DNA of 64,000 nucleotides from NCBI GenBank assembly GCA_018806915.1, contig JAGKQI010000100.1, positions 1,054,001 to 1,118,000 on the forward strand, given 5' to 3'. The position numbers and the translations under genes are program-made. The DNA comes from Phytophthora colocasiae (lineage: Eukaryota; Oomycota; Peronosporomycetes; Peronosporales; Peronosporaceae). Below, piece after piece: positions 52,701 through 62,519 of this stretch. The notes under the pieces were generated by a model, which did not search any database, was not told the DNA's origin, and worked only from the letters and a program-made list of their open reading frames with translations. How positions within the stretch are numbered: position 1 is the stretch's first letter; every line of letters begins with the position of its first letter.

Positions 52701-55700
52701 TGGATATTGAGGCGATGCAGGAGCTCACGAGAAAAAAATGGCAGTCTCAAGAGGTAGCAAACCTATGTAGCAGCCTTATCCCAGTAGTATCCGAACTGGC
52801 ATCTGCTCAAGACCAGCTTCACAAGACTGAAGAGCAACTGCAATTAACCGGTGAAGAGCGTGATAGCCAGAAGCTGATTTTGGAGCAGTTTGTGAAAACC
52901 GTGGATACGCGTTTATTCATAAAGGATGAAGAAGAAGAGCGTGACGTTCTGGAGGTGTTGGCTAATGGAGAGGATGTACGTGAGTACTTGGTTGTGGCTC
53001 AAGCCAATGTTGCGCGTTGGCTGGAAGAACTTAAGCAGCTTTATGGTCGCATTGAGGGGGATGCTTCAAAGCTTAGTGTGGTGAATCAAGAGAAGTTGCA
53101 AGCACAAGAACGTTTAGCGACTTTGGAAAACTCAAAGCACGACCTTGAGGTCCTTGTAGAGTCTTTGAAAGAGCAGTTAGCAGCTATACGTGATGAGAAG
53201 GAAGAGATGCAGAAGACTGCTGAAAAGCTCAAGGCTCAGAACCATTCTGCAAGCATTCAAGAGCAACAACAGCAAACAGCTCGACAGGAAGAGGTCGCAG
53301 AATTGCAACAACAGCTGACTAGTGTCCGTGGCGAATTTGAACGATACCGTACACGGTCACACACGGCGCTCAAGAAGATGGAGAAGCGTGCAGAGCTCTT
53401 GAACGGCATGCGAAAGGAGAATGAGGCACTGTTGCAACAGATTAAGGAGAGTAACGAACAGCGAGATGAGGCTGAATCTGCCCGCCAAGAGAGCGAAGCT
53501 CGGTTACTTGAGGTGCAACATACACAGCAGATGATGCAGGCAAAATTTAATGAGCTTGCGAAAGAGAAAGCACAAGGGATTGCCGCGCTGGAGGAAGAGA
53601 GGCAGGAAAGAGCGCAAATCGATAAGAAGATGCAGGAGCTACGTCTCAAAATTCAACAATTAGAAGTGGAAAAGAATCGGATTCAAGAGGAGAGCGAACG
53701 CATCCAGGAAGCAGAACAAGCAGCTTTTCAAGCGCGTCTTAACACTGCCACAGCTGCGGTACAGACAGCTAAGCAGGATTTACAAAAGGTGCATGATGCG
53801 CTGGAAGCTAGCAAAGCGGAGAATGAGAGACGAAAGAAGCTCATTTTGTCTTTAGAGTTGAAGCTGGAGGAGCAAGCGAACGCGGCAGCTTCTGACACAA
53901 ACAACACACCTGCTCCCCCGAGTGTTTCCGCTCCTACACCACTTGTTGCTTCAGGGATCGCGAAGGAATTAACTACGTTACGAGCATCGGAGATGGCGCT
54001 GAGAAGGCAGCTGGATGATGCCCGAGCTGAGCTAATTGGCCTACAGGAACGTTTTGCCACGACCAAAGCTGCCAATGCTGAAAAGGTCTTCGCACTAGAG
54101 GAACAAGTTACTCACTGGACGATGGAGCTGGCTGCTGCTAATGAAGAAGTTCGTCGTCTAAATAGCCTCCTTCAAGCACAGAAGATTTCGGGCTTAAACC
54201 CTTGCGCTAATGGCGGCATCTTGACTGCCTCAAAGGATGCCCCACCTGCTGAATCCAGCCTGGAGCAGTCTCAGCAGGAACTTCCAAACACAAAACGAGT
54301 TCAAGAGCCATCAGAAGACCTCCACAGGCTGAAAACTGAGCTTCAGGACGCTAATACGGAGATAACGTTACTGTCAAGAGCTCTTGATGCTTCTCGCGAA
54401 GAGCTGCAAGAGGCACGTGACCAAATCGACGCGTTGGCTCCGTCCTTATCTGAGCCTGAGAGTGGTGAAGATTCCAGCGGAATGTCGAAGGCGGCGAAGG
54501 TGTTAGCTGCTAAGGACGAAGCTCTGAAGAAGTTACGAGTACAAGTACTGGAGCTCCAGGAAGAGCTACAGACTATCCGTGAAGAGAAGTCCGCGCTGGA
54601 GCTTGAACTGGAGAAGGAAGAGCTCGACGACCTGCAGACGAGCCGCAAGCACATTCAGTCGGAGAAGGAGCGTGCGATGCAGCTTCAGAGGCGGCAGACA
54701 CTGGTCTCGAGCTTTGAGAAGAAAGTGACGACGATTGTAGACGAGCTACAGCAGCGGCTGGAGGACCACTCCACTGCTTTCCGCGAAGTGTGCGACTTCC
54801 GTGACGACCATCGTGCTGTACTCTTCGACCAAGGTGAAACACAAGGGAAATATCGTGACGAGCCGGAGTTCGAAGAATGTCTTGTCATGCGCAGTGGGGT
54901 AGTGATAAAGGCTGGTGCCAGCTTCCAACTGCCGGTGATCTGTGAGAAAGCGGGCTGGCGTGTCGTGTGGAACTTCTCCGTGAAGGAGGATGCAGCCGAC
55001 GTGTCCTTTAAACTGTCTGCAATGGCATCAACCGAAGTGGAAGTTGTTTCACCCGAGAGGATGAACGAAATGTCTGGGGTGTTCCAGGTTCGACATGATA
55101 ACACGACGCTGATGTTCGAATGGGATAACTCGTTCTCCTGGCTCAACGAGAAGACACTGGACTATCACGTTTCCATTCAAGAACCATTGACAGTGCAAGC
55201 GCAGAAGGTTCGACGCAGTAAACGTGAGTTGGAGACCAAGGCAAAGCTGCTAGAGGACGGTTTGGCGTTGATTCAGGTGGAGAACCAGCGGCGGTCGGAA
55301 CTGTCAGCTACACTGCAACGTCTCAGTGAGTGTGAAGCTGCAAAGGAGAAACACTTGGCCGAATTTGAAGCCCGCAAGACGGAGGTGCTAGAACAGAAGA
55401 CACACTTCCAGGAGGAGATGGATGTGCAGAAGGCGGCTTTTGCAGCGATGCTAAGGGAACAGGACGAGCTAGAGGATGTCGAACGTAGTATCACGCGTGC
55501 ATGGGCGTCTGCAGTGGCTGAACGTGAAGACGTCGAGATGACGTTGCAGCTCGCAGGTAATGGAGCACAACTGGAGACACTGGCCCACGAGATGGAAGAG
55601 CAAGTGAAAGTTGTGGCTCTACAACTGAAAGATCCTAAACCTGTGGAGGATTCTGGCGATGTAAAAGCGGAAATTTCCACTCCACAGCATCAAACAGATA

Positions 55701-55765
55701 CAAAACTGTTCGCTAAAGAGGAGCAAGAACAGAATGAGGAGAAGCTGTCGGTGGTGGATCAGTAA
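49724..55765 (+). CDS. giant coiled-coil protein with C-terminal GOLD-like domain (2013 residues)
   Basis: The single-exon gene encodes a mostly helical protein. The N-terminus has two copies of a short helix motif (RKGNENAARALSAS near residue 25 and SKGNENAAAALQQS near 97). Residues from about 150 to 1700 are coiled coil. At about 495-549 five 11-residue repeats built on KHSQEIEDLEL lie in tandem. A beta-rich domain at about 1718-1822 (CLVMRSGVVIKAGASFQLPV, AGWRVVWNFSVKEDAADVSF, FQVRHDNTTLMFEWDNSFSW) fits the GOLD fold of Golgi and membrane-traffic proteins. More coiled coil follows. By architecture it may be a golgin-like tether or scaffold; this is inference. No signal peptide or membrane helix is visible. 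Confidence 0.85.
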   Translation: MAADVSARVHLVAEKLQQKAQDAQRKGNENAARALSASVSDLRQAMALISEQRHLLTRRRGEGDEEEDDADAHVQELVTRLARVEAMLGKKSDDMKSKGNENAAAALQQSAAAVDKGRSLLIEQQQTIFGLLGRWEKLEDVVSGKRGRRRSSGATNDGEEEEDQEMDTPHGRLTAQVRHLVQLEAVVKEIFPGCQDVEKVKEEMEKLKDEEKEIEELRKELKKAEEDALEAQEMLKQESLALEEVKQEMQRMKEKEIQRQEEDDALLEQQREACQAMEQLVREGDQEIQRMTQSATTQAEEMQSLRIEIESLAAEKERLERTHTEEIEGLQAQLASAMDALSSKDDEGVTSTEEEQQGLQVQLENLMEEKNSHADEVEKLRLQLKDAKASLAAAAEENALPNDEELQSLRTQIETLASEKEKLVKLHEVEMEKLHVTHTQEAEDLRQQLNDSLNDPTKQEKTLSNDTEELQNRLASLSDEMERLLQSHAEEIDEIKLTHSQQIEKIKLEYSQDIEELELKHSQEIEDLELKHSRGMEELKLEHSQKIQELRQRIESDVSNLSTEKEGVDVVTEDLQSLQTKVDSLLSEKDALVKEHLHEIEELKSKTEDLQSLRDALNTLTSEKNQLENSHANELEKLHADHQAEIESLRHHLAEISSNTRDDSASHADELQQLRAEVGALTIEKDHLVKEHAVEIEKLHYEVENVRSDPNHAAGDQVESSVDMIGENGVPVMELEEDQCSGISAEDEVDTSSNGGDEANLSQKESEMQALDVMRSQLAGYEEKSQAQQDKISKLEQEQADYEEKIGILTSDKAQALEELQHAHEAEVLRLQASLDTLEAQVAEYEERYQAQQTTITSFENVQVELQKRIELLTDQQDHAVDKLQNSHEKETARLVQCIADNEGTIKSLSEQLGELKTELAKKSSEQSETAEALERCEAELRSSRMELDAQVLECSKLKSDLETQDTQNAKSGEVEQCLSQLTAELDETTRNMDIEAMQELTRKKWQSQEVANLCSSLIPVVSELASAQDQLHKTEEQLQLTGEERDSQKLILEQFVKTVDTRLFIKDEEEERDVLEVLANGEDVREYLVVAQANVARWLEELKQLYGRIEGDASKLSVVNQEKLQAQERLATLENSKHDLEVLVESLKEQLAAIRDEKEEMQKTAEKLKAQNHSASIQEQQQQTARQEEVAELQQQLTSVRGEFERYRTRSHTALKKMEKRAELLNGMRKENEALLQQIKESNEQRDEAESARQESEARLLEVQHTQQMMQAKFNELAKEKAQGIAALEEERQERAQIDKKMQELRLKIQQLEVEKNRIQEESERIQEAEQAAFQARLNTATAAVQTAKQDLQKVHDALEASKAENERRKKLILSLELKLEEQANAAASDTNNTPAPPSVSAPTPLVASGIAKELTTLRASEMALRRQLDDARAELIGLQERFATTKAANAEKVFALEEQVTHWTMELAAANEEVRRLNSLLQAQKISGLNPCANGGILTASKDAPPAESSLEQSQQELPNTKRVQEPSEDLHRLKTELQDANTEITLLSRALDASREELQEARDQIDALAPSLSEPESGEDSSGMSKAAKVLAAKDEALKKLRVQVLELQEELQTIREEKSALELELEKEELDDLQTSRKHIQSEKERAMQLQRRQTLVSSFEKKVTTIVDELQQRLEDHSTAFREVCDFRDDHRAVLFDQGETQGKYRDEPEFEECLVMRSGVVIKAGASFQLPVICEKAGWRVVWNFSVKEDAADVSFKLSAMASTEVEVVSPERMNEMSGVFQVRHDNTTLMFEWDNSFSWLNEKTLDYHVSIQEPLTVQAQKVRRSKRELETKAKLLEDGLALIQVENQRRSELSATLQRLSECEAAKEKHLAEFEARKTEVLEQKTHFQEEMDVQKAAFAAMLREQDELEDVERSITRAWASAVAEREDVEMTLQLAGNGAQLETLAHEMEEQVKVVALQLKDPKPVEDSGDVKAEISTPQHQTDTKLFAKEEQEQNEEKLSVVDQ

Positions 55766-55863
55766 CGTCGATAGTTTCGTGTACAAGACGTGAGAAGCCT
55801 TCGTCGCAAGTGAACTAACGCAAATATGAAATTACCCAGTAGACAGGAATCTTCCAATGACTC

Positions 55864-56478
55864 TCACTCCTCCTCAATAGCGTCGAAAGCCTCGATGATT
55901 CTATCAGGAGCTTGAACGAGCTCAATGAGCACTCCTTCACCTGACAACGGGGCTATTTCATTGCCCTTGGGGTGGATAAAGGCCACATTGAACCCAGCTG
56001 CACCTTTGCGAATGCCTCCAGGCGTGAAGCGAACCCCCTTGTTGGTCAATTCGTCCACGCATTTAGGTAAATCATCGATCCACAGGCCAATGTGGTTCAG
56101 TGGGGGCACGTGCACCTTGGGCGACTTGTTAACGTCAATTGGCTGCATAATGTCCACTTCAACCGAGAAAGGTCCTTTGCCGCACTGCAGAATGTCCTCA
56201 TCCACGTTCTCCTTCTCACTACGGAAAGACCCTTTCTTAGCCAACTTGAACGTTTCCACCCACAATGCACTTAACGCGTCCTTGCTGGTCCCTCCCACTG
56301 CAATTTGCTGCAGCCCCAGCACTCGGAATGTCGATTTCTATTGAAGATACACAGCAAAAGATCAGTCTTTTACAGCATTTAACCCAGCATATCTAGACGC
56401 ATTTTAACCTACACTAGCTATCTGCTGGTATCTCAACGCAGCAGTGCGCAGTAAATGAGGAGTTTTGGCCGTCCACAT
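55864..56478 (-). CDS. VOC/glyoxalase-fold protein, methylmalonyl-CoA epimerase-like, probably mitochondrial
   Basis: Exon 1 (56413-56478) encodes [22 protein letters not shown], a basic amphipathic leader like a mitochondrial targeting peptide. A 75-base intron (56338-56412, GTAGGT...AATAG) is removed and exon 2 (55864-56337) starts [16 protein letters not shown]. The total is 179 residues. The two VOC half-modules are visible; the second has [18 protein letters not shown] and ends HPKGNEIAP...[12 protein letters not shown], like methylmalonyl-CoA epimerases (HPK...GVL.EL.Q). Those enzymes act in propionyl-CoA breakdown. A general glyoxalase I-like role is the alternative. It ends about 100 bases from the stop of the converging coiled-coil gene. 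Confidence 0.72.
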
Positions 56479-56586
56479 GAGCTACGAGCACGAAGAATTA
56501 TGCCAAGAGTTGCGAAGACACTTCAATGTGGGTGCTTGAAGATATAATCCGGTTCAAGAATGGGTTAAATAAAACCTGTGTTTTAT

Positions 56587-56604
56587 TGCATTCACCCAAT
56601 AGGG
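56587..56604 (+). promoter_or_regulatory. initiator-like element of the 409-residue protein gene
   Basis: TGCATTCACCCAATAGGG fits the oomycete initiator and lies about 20-38 bases before the ATG at 56625. This supports the second in-frame ATG as the start, not the one at 56526. Confidence 0.4.
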
Positions 56605-56624
56605 ATCACCAGAGGCTCGTCCAG

Positions 56625-57854
56625 ATGGCGACGTCGCCGCGCTCCTCTTCGCCCCCCGCCGCCGGCAACACAGCGACTGGACGGTCATCAGCAAGCAGAA
56701 GCACAGACGCATCCAGTGGTGCCGGACCCAAGCGCCAGCTCGCAGAACCGGAGGTGATCGCGCTGAACGAACTTTTGGACACGTTCCCGAACGAAATGGA
56801 CGACTCTCAGCAGGAAAACGGCGGTGCAGAGGCTCAGAAGCGCCGTAAGCTGCGCACTGCAACGAGCGCAGAGACTGCAGCTGCCAGTTATCAGCGCTAC
56901 AAGCGTCGTGAGGACAAACGCAGCCCCAAGACGCACAAGGAGGATGAGGAGACCGAGTCGGACAACGACCGGGATAGCGACAAGGACGAAGAAGAGAGCA
57001 AGCAACGCAAGAACAAAGCACTTGCAACACGTAGTGGAGCTGTGTCTACTTCAGCTCTCATTGCTGGGAAACACACGAAGCTTACAGATCTAGAGCAGCA
57101 CGTGCGGAACTTAGAGAGAGACAACTTGCATCTGAAACAAGCCTTGCTACTGGGCAAAAACGCTGCAGGCCGGAATGCAACGGGAGCTTCGGCAGTGTTA
57201 GGAAATCTGGGGTCTTTGAGCAGCTTGGCTGGATTGAGAGGGATGGGGGCATTGGGTGCGTCTGGAGCACCTGGAGTGGAAGACCGTGCCAATGTTCAGA
57301 GGATGCTGGCCGAGAGGACCAAGGTGGTGACGGAGATGGTGGAGCTGTTAAACGCAGCGTATTTGAGTCTCGGTGACGCGTCACGCGTCTGGCACGAAGA
57401 CTGTCGGATCGGCGTTGGCGTCCGTGAATGGGACGCGTTCGGACGTCTGCAGACGATCAGTCTGTGGAACATGATTCGCTCGGTGTTCACTAGCATTGTT
57501 GTCGATATCGTGGAGCTACGCCCGCACCTGCCAGACGGCGAGATGATCCTGACCAAGTGGCGCATTCAAGGCGAGATCGCTTCGGCGCAGCATCTCGAAC
57601 GTGTTTGTGCGTCTGAGGATTGTCCTGCCACGATGCGAGTGGCGCTCATGGCGATCAAGTCGTCAGACCTGACATTCACGGTCACCACGTACGTCGTGTT
57701 CCAGGAGCTACGTATCGCCGAGCAACACCACTGCTGGGATCAGGTCGGCGTGTTCAAGCGGCTCTTTGGCGGTGAGATCCCTCCGAGCGTACAGAACATG
57801 CTTACTATCGACGATGAGACTGCGGCTGGACGCAAGCAGCCACTGGAAGTGTAA
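56625..57854 (+). CDS. putative nuclear protein with short coiled coil and conserved C-terminal domain (409 residues)
   Basis: The start MATSPRSSSPPAAG is preferred because an initiator lies just upstream of it. Residues 1-60 are Ser/Ala-rich. A basic, Arg/Lys-rich stretch (QKRRKLRTATSAE, YQRYKRREDKRSPK) and an acidic stretch (DEETESDNDRDSDKDEEE) follow. A leucine-zipper-like segment (LTDLEQHVRNLERDNLHLKQAL) lies at about residues 150-180. The combination recalls a bZIP-like transcription factor, although the basic region is not directly attached to the zipper. The C-terminal 180 residues (LNAAYLSLGDASRVWHED ... YVVFQELRIAEQHHCWDQVG) look like a compact alpha+beta domain, possibly NTF2/SnoaL-like. 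The function is not known. Confidence 0.7.
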   Translation: MATSPRSSSPPAAGNTATGRSSASRSTDASSGAGPKRQLAEPEVIALNELLDTFPNEMDDSQQENGGAEAQKRRKLRTATSAETAAASYQRYKRREDKRSPKTHKEDEETESDNDRDSDKDEEESKQRKNKALATRSGAVSTSALIAGKHTKLTDLEQHVRNLERDNLHLKQALLLGKNAAGRNATGASAVLGNLGSLSSLAGLRGMGALGASGAPGVEDRANVQRMLAERTKVVTEMVELLNAAYLSLGDASRVWHEDCRIGVGVREWDAFGRLQTISLWNMIRSVFTSIVVDIVELRPHLPDGEMILTKWRIQGEIASAQHLERVCASEDCPATMRVALMAIKSSDLTFTVTTYVVFQELRIAEQHHCWDQVGVFKRLFGGEIPPSVQNMLTIDDETAAGRKQPLEV

Positions 57855-58037
57855 AGAAACTCTCCGCTACACATTGTATTTATGTTTTGAAGCCTCTCGC
57901 TCAGTTCCATCCACACTGACGAAGGGAACATGACGTGGATAATAACTTTCAGTTGGTATATTTTGCATTCATTTTGCACTTTAGTCTACATGTCGTAATA
58001 CTTGGTTAGTAGTTTGGGACTTCGATCGCCCTGCAGG

Positions 58038-58391
58038 TTATTGGTAGTGGATGCCCTCTCCAATGACACCGAGCATGTGCTTCTTGTACTGCTTCATCGT
58101 CTTGTCCCACATGGTGCGCGTGAGTGGCACGCTGTGGCCGGACACGCGACTGGACACGAGGTTCTTCTTGCGAAGCTCGACTGGGATCTCCACGGGCGGT
58201 TGAGCTACAATGTGGCGCATGCGACTCATACTGAAGCGCATGAGCGTCTCCGGGTGGGCTTCCAAGATGTGAACTTTAAGCTGCTGCGCTTCATACGGCA
58301 AAGGCGTTGAATCTTCCTCCGGACACTTGTGCGCACTGGAACGCGGCTTGAAGTGCAGAGTGGACTTCTTGCGCGGAGGCAGCAGTCCCAT
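58038..58391 (-). CDS. small conserved protein, paralogue 1 of 3 (117 residues)
   Basis: It starts MGLLPPRKKSTLHF and shares a core with two neighbours at 59119-59496 and 62048-62449. The core runs QQLKVHILEAHPETLMRFSM, SRMRH, PPVEIP, and VSGHSVPLTRTMWDKTMKQYKKH. Conserved Trp, His and basic residues suggest a real folded domain. No signal peptide or membrane helix is visible. I know no function; the family may be confined to oomycetes. All three genes have MG at the start and an initiator-like element 30-65 bases upstream. Confidence 0.75.
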   Translation of the reverse strand: MGLLPPRKKSTLHFKPRSSAHKCPEEDSTPLPYEAQQLKVHILEAHPETLMRFSMSRMRHIVAQPPVEIPVELRKKNLVSSRVSGHSVPLTRTMWDKTMKQYKKHMLGVIGEGIHYQ

Positions 58392-58438
58392 AGCGAACTG
58401 TTAAGGAAATCGTGATGAGCTGCTTGAGCTGGTCGTAG

Positions 58439-58454
58439 CCAATTCAGAAATGAA
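58439..58454 (-). promoter_or_regulatory. initiator-like element of paralogue 1
   Basis: TTCATTTCTGAATTGG on the coding strand is a close match to the oomycete initiator and lies about 50 bases before the ATG. Confidence 0.5.
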
Positions 58455-59118
58455 GTTGGTTCGACGTCGTTGTCACCATCGATGATTCTCCGTCTCTAAA
58501 AGGAAAAGGCCAAGTCTTCCAATCACTCCATGAGACGTCAAGCGGGCAAAATGTATGTGCAACGCAATGACATCCAATCCTGCTGCTTGTACGTGTAGAC
58601 GCGTGCCGGTGCAATTGTCCCGGTGCATTGGCGCATCCCCGGCGGGACCTTCTTATGAAGATAAATGCGGAGGCGCGGGTTTGAGAGGTGTTCGGGGATT
58701 TTCGCTCGGTGGTACAGGAAGGGCATCCAAAATGAGACAACAGAGCTCTCACGCTTCCGTTCCATCGACCGACGGTCATGCCATCGTGGAAACAGCGACG
58801 GCCCGATTGAATGGCGTGCATGTAGCTAGCGGGTAAGATGCTGTTTCCTAAGATGAACCATTGCTTTAACATGTGGAACATGACACCAACCCCTTTGAAC
58901 TTTTGAAGCAACGGTATCGGTCTGTTGGTTTGAGTGATGTGAATAAATACTGCACGGCACTGAGTGTGCGTCGTGTTCAAGTTTTAGGCTACCTAGCACT
59001 CTAATCTATAGACATATTGCGGGGTGGCTGAAACTTCTCGGCGCTGAACTCGTCGTCTCCGATGGACGGCGGCGAAAGGGACTATTGACTGGAACGGGAC
59101 GCGGTGCGGGGCCGCTTA
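58455..59118. other. intergenic, no gene recognised
   Basis: This separates paralogues 1 and 2. The overlapping open frames on both strands have no motif or start context. Confidence 0.5.
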
Positions 59119-59496
59119 TCACCGGTAGGTGACGTACTCGTCGATCATGTCCAGGTGTTTGGCTTTCTTCTTGCAGTTTTCCCACATGTGCATGGTGAGC
59201 GGCACACTTTTGCCGGACACGACCGTGCGGATGGCGCGGCGGTCGTTGAGCGTGTCCGGAATGAGCACGGGTGGAATGGCCATGTGGCGCATGTGGCTCA
59301 AGCTGAAACGTGTGAGCTTGGCCGGGTGCTCCTCGAGGATTTTCTCCTTCAGTGCACGCACGTCCTCCGGCAGCTCGACGATCACCGGGTGAGAGTGACG
59401 GCGGAAGCTCGACCGCTTCGAGAGTCCGCGCGGGGACTTAGCGGGACGCGGCTGCGATCGCTGGATACGTGGCAGGAAATCCGGTCGCACGCCCAT
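59119..59496 (-). CDS. small conserved protein, paralogue 2 of 3 (125 residues)
   Basis: It starts MGVRPDFLPRIQRSQ with a basic, Ser/Pro-rich leader. The shared core follows: VRALKEKILEEHPAKLTRFS, LSHMRHMAIPPVLIP, and VSGKSVPLTMHMWENCKKKAKH, ending EYVTYR. The core is closest to paralogue 3. It is a tandem duplicate of unknown function. Confidence 0.78.
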   Translation of the reverse strand: MGVRPDFLPRIQRSQPRPAKSPRGLSKRSSFRRHSHPVIVELPEDVRALKEKILEEHPAKLTRFSLSHMRHMAIPPVLIPDTLNDRRAIRTVVSGKSVPLTMHMWENCKKKAKHLDMIDEYVTYR

Positions 59497-59518
59497 TGCT
59501 GTTGTTGCTGTGGCTTGG

Positions 59519-59535
59519 TAACTTGGGGAATGCCG
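59519..59535 (-). promoter_or_regulatory. initiator-like element of paralogue 2
   Basis: GGCATTCCCCAAGTTAC on the coding strand resembles the oomycete initiator, about 25-40 bases before the ATG. Confidence 0.4.
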
Positions 59536-62047
59536 AACTCTCGGATCTCAAAAAACGCGACGAGGCAGCTCGGTTGAACTGGGCAGTCTGGCACCTCCGT
59601 TTCGGCGACCGGTGGCCAAACGCGGGGCCAGCGGCTCTGCACGCTGTACGCCAGGGCACGCTCCCGGTGCCAGACTTGACTTGCGCTCAGTATGAAAAAG
59701 ATCGGACAGGCCGAATCTGTCCGTATTGCCGTGCGTGGTCGTTTCCGAGACTGTGATTGGGCGTCAGCGCGCTTGATAGGATGCCGCGCTCACGCCTTTG
59801 CAATTCTGAAGCTTGGTTGCCGACGACGCTGATCACCGGCGCTCCCTCTTCGCGGACCCAGTTGCTCTCGAGTGATTCATCGCCCAGAAACAAGCCCCCG
59901 CCTTGCCGCCTGGTTCCGAAGACGGCCGTCGGCTACTGTGTCGTCGATGCAGCAACTTTAGGGAATGCTGTCGAGCTGTGTGTGATGCTTGCCATTGGTG
60001 CTTGGGGCGCGGCAAGTCGGAACACGTACGCCGGGAATCTTCGTATGTTGCGCTATCGAATCCTGTTAAAGCAGCGTCGAATCTCATGTGTTGCGCATAG
60101 GACACGGAGACGGTGTTTACACTTAGAACAACCTGCGTACTACCGTAGTATAAAACTATGCATGCTCGGCCGTTGGGGCCTTGGTCAGCGATCATTCCAG
60201 CGTTCATATCTTCTAGAAGGCAGGTGTACAGCCAGCCATTTTGTGTCTATCTATCGTGTCTTGCATTGCTCGCTTCCAGCAACTCAATTCGTCTACGGAC
60301 CTGTCCGTGCACGGAGGCGCGCCAAGCTCGACTCGTCGCGCATTTCGGACTTCGACTGTCACATTTCGAGGCGATGATGCCTGCGCATCGGTGGCCGGCA
60401 TCCACCCTTGGCCAATCCGAACTCGCCCTTTGCGAGACAAGCAGCAGCGAGTTCTTTGCTGCTTTGAACTGCTTGGTGCGCGGAACTGAAGTCGGCGCCG
60501 CACGATGCGGAGTCGCCGGAACGATTGGGGGCGCTTTGCCTTCCGGATTCCTGAAGATTCGTCGCGTCAACGTCGACCGGCGCCGTCTGCACCGGAATCC
60601 GGAAGCTGCCAGAGTCTCCAGAGGAAACGCGACAACCGGTGCGTGCTGATTCCTGGAGCAGTTAGGACGTGCTTGCTGCTTGCGAAGCCAACAGTGCTTG
60701 GCGTTGTGGGTCGCAAGGCCGCGCGTGCTTGAACATATCCATTTAGATCACCAAAACTACCTGGACACCATATCCGATACATTCCTAAAAAAAAAACGTT
60801 TCTAGGAGCGTATCCAACATTTGCCGCGGTCTTGTAGTGTGCTGTTGTAGTCCATACTTGTCTAGCAATTGCAGAGCGTACGTCTACCGATCGCGCTTTG
60901 GTGGTAAAACGCAATCTAATAGATGTAGCTACAGGTAATTTTGCATGGAGTGGCCTCACGTGGGCTCGAGTTCGAGTCAAAAGCTGCACAATAACCAAGA
61001 CAAGCACCAAGGAAACATCCGGCAGAATGACCACGTGTATTGCTCAGCCTTTTGACTGTAAAAGACTTGATTCTGGGTGTCTGGAAGCTCCACTTGGACG
61101 TGGCAAGAGTGCATTTAGCGTACCAAGCGAACCAGCGCTGCAGCTCAGTAAACGAGCGTGAGTCAGCAATAACTGACGCTCGTGTGCTGACGTGCGGCGT
61201 TGGTACGCTTGGTAGGCGAAGTAAACTCTCGCGCCGGTGCTGGCTGGATCGCATCTGCCATCTCTCGTCATGCCTTGGTCATGGCTGTAGCTGGATACGG
61301 TGTGGTCGGTCTTGGTTGGCTGTTTCGCTGCGGCCTCAGTTGCAGCTTGATTCGGGGTTTGACTCCATGCTGGGAAATTATGAAGTGAGCGATTCTATCG
61401 CGGACTTCTTCTTCTATCCTAGCAGATATCTTTCGGCCATTGAGTCATGCGCAAACCTGTCGTTCACTCATCCAATCCCGGGGTTTACCAACCAGGTGTT
61501 GGACATCCAAACACCGTGATTGCCACGAAGGGAATAATCTTTTCGTCCAGGGTCCTCGCCGAAGACTCCTCGGCATCCAAGGCAGGCAACTCTGTACGGC
61601 GATTGAGGTGTTTTTGGAAGAGCTTTGTATAAATTGCAACATGTCCGAAATCGGTTTGAACTGCAACTTGAAAAAGACATCGGACGGCCTTCGCGTTTCT
61701 TCAGCTGATCGTCATTTCTGCACCGGAACGGAAGACTGCAACTCGAGCATTTCGATTGCTGTTTCGACTGATCTGCATGCATCTGTAAATTAACCGATAC
61801 ATGTACAGCAACTTGAAGCTCTGTAACAGCCCTGGAAGACTACATGTATTACTGTACCGGTAATACAAGTAAAGACAACTGCAAGTATGTTTCTGCTTTC
61901 AAGCTTTCGTGTTTAAATATTGTATATACGGCTGCGGCGGAACCGTAGCCGTTAGTGTGTCGCTAGTCTATCGTCTGCTGTTTCTCCATTAGAGTTTTAG
62001 CTGTGGTTGGAGGCGCTTTTTCGTTCGACGCCGGCACTGGCACGCTC
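59536..62047. other. 2.5-kb intergenic stretch between paralogues 2 and 3
   Basis: Many mid-size ORFs overlap on both strands but none shows a domain, a good start context or a frame clearly better than its antisense. A 96-codon frame at 59469-59756 begins with a hydrophobic stretch like a signal peptide, but only with GTG and opposite to the start of paralogue 2. I see no supported gene. Confidence 0.45.
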
Positions 62048-62449
62048 TCACCGGAAGAGCGTGCAGTGCAGCGGGTACGACTCGGAGATCTGCTCCATGT
62101 GGTGCGTCTTGCGCTTGGTGTTGTCCCACATGCAGCGCGTGAGCGGCACGCTGCGACCGGCAACGGTCATGGACAGCGCGCGGTGGCTGTTCATTTCCTT
62201 GGGGATGTCGACGGGCGGCACCACGCGCTTCTTCATGTGGCTGAGGCTGAAGCGTGTGAGCTTGACCTTGTGCGTGCGCAAGATCTTCTCCTTGAGCTGT
62301 TGGGCTTCTTCGGGAAGCGGGCCCACTGGTACAGGCACTTCATGGTGGCGGTGCCACCGCGACGTGTGCTTGCCGAGGGGCGAACCCGTACGGGGCTTGG
62401 TCACCTGCTCCTGCACTTGCGGCAGGGTGATCTGAGGCTGCACTCCCAT
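62048..62449 (-). CDS. small conserved protein, paralogue 3 of 3 (133 residues)
   Basis: The ATG at 62447-62449 (MGVQPQITLPQVQEQ) is chosen because it matches the MG(V/L) start of the two paralogues and follows an initiator-like element; the frame is open further upstream. The core reads QQLKEKILRTHKVKLTRFS, LSHMKKRVVPPVDIP, VAGRSVPLTRCMWDNTKRKTHH. The C-terminus (YPLHCTLFR) is longer than in the others. Confidence 0.78.
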   Translation of the reverse strand: MGVQPQITLPQVQEQVTKPRTGSPLGKHTSRWHRHHEVPVPVGPLPEEAQQLKEKILRTHKVKLTRFSLSHMKKRVVPPVDIPKEMNSHRALSMTVAGRSVPLTRCMWDNTKRKTHHMEQISESYPLHCTLFR

Positions 62450-62501
62450 GGTGGCGGTGGTGGTGAGCAGTGAAGCTGTCGGGCTTGCTGTGGTGCTGGT
62501 A

Positions 62502-62519
62502 GGTTTTGGAATGATTGGC
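62502..62519 (-). promoter_or_regulatory. initiator-like element of paralogue 3
   Basis: CCAATCATTCCAAAACCT on the coding strand contains the CATTYC core of the oomycete initiator and lies about 55-70 bases before the ATG. Confidence 0.45.

Noticed and set aside
59469..59756. Possible secreted protein with a hydrophobic start
   Set aside because: It starts only with GTG, overlaps the start of paralogue 2 on the other strand and has no related sequence here.
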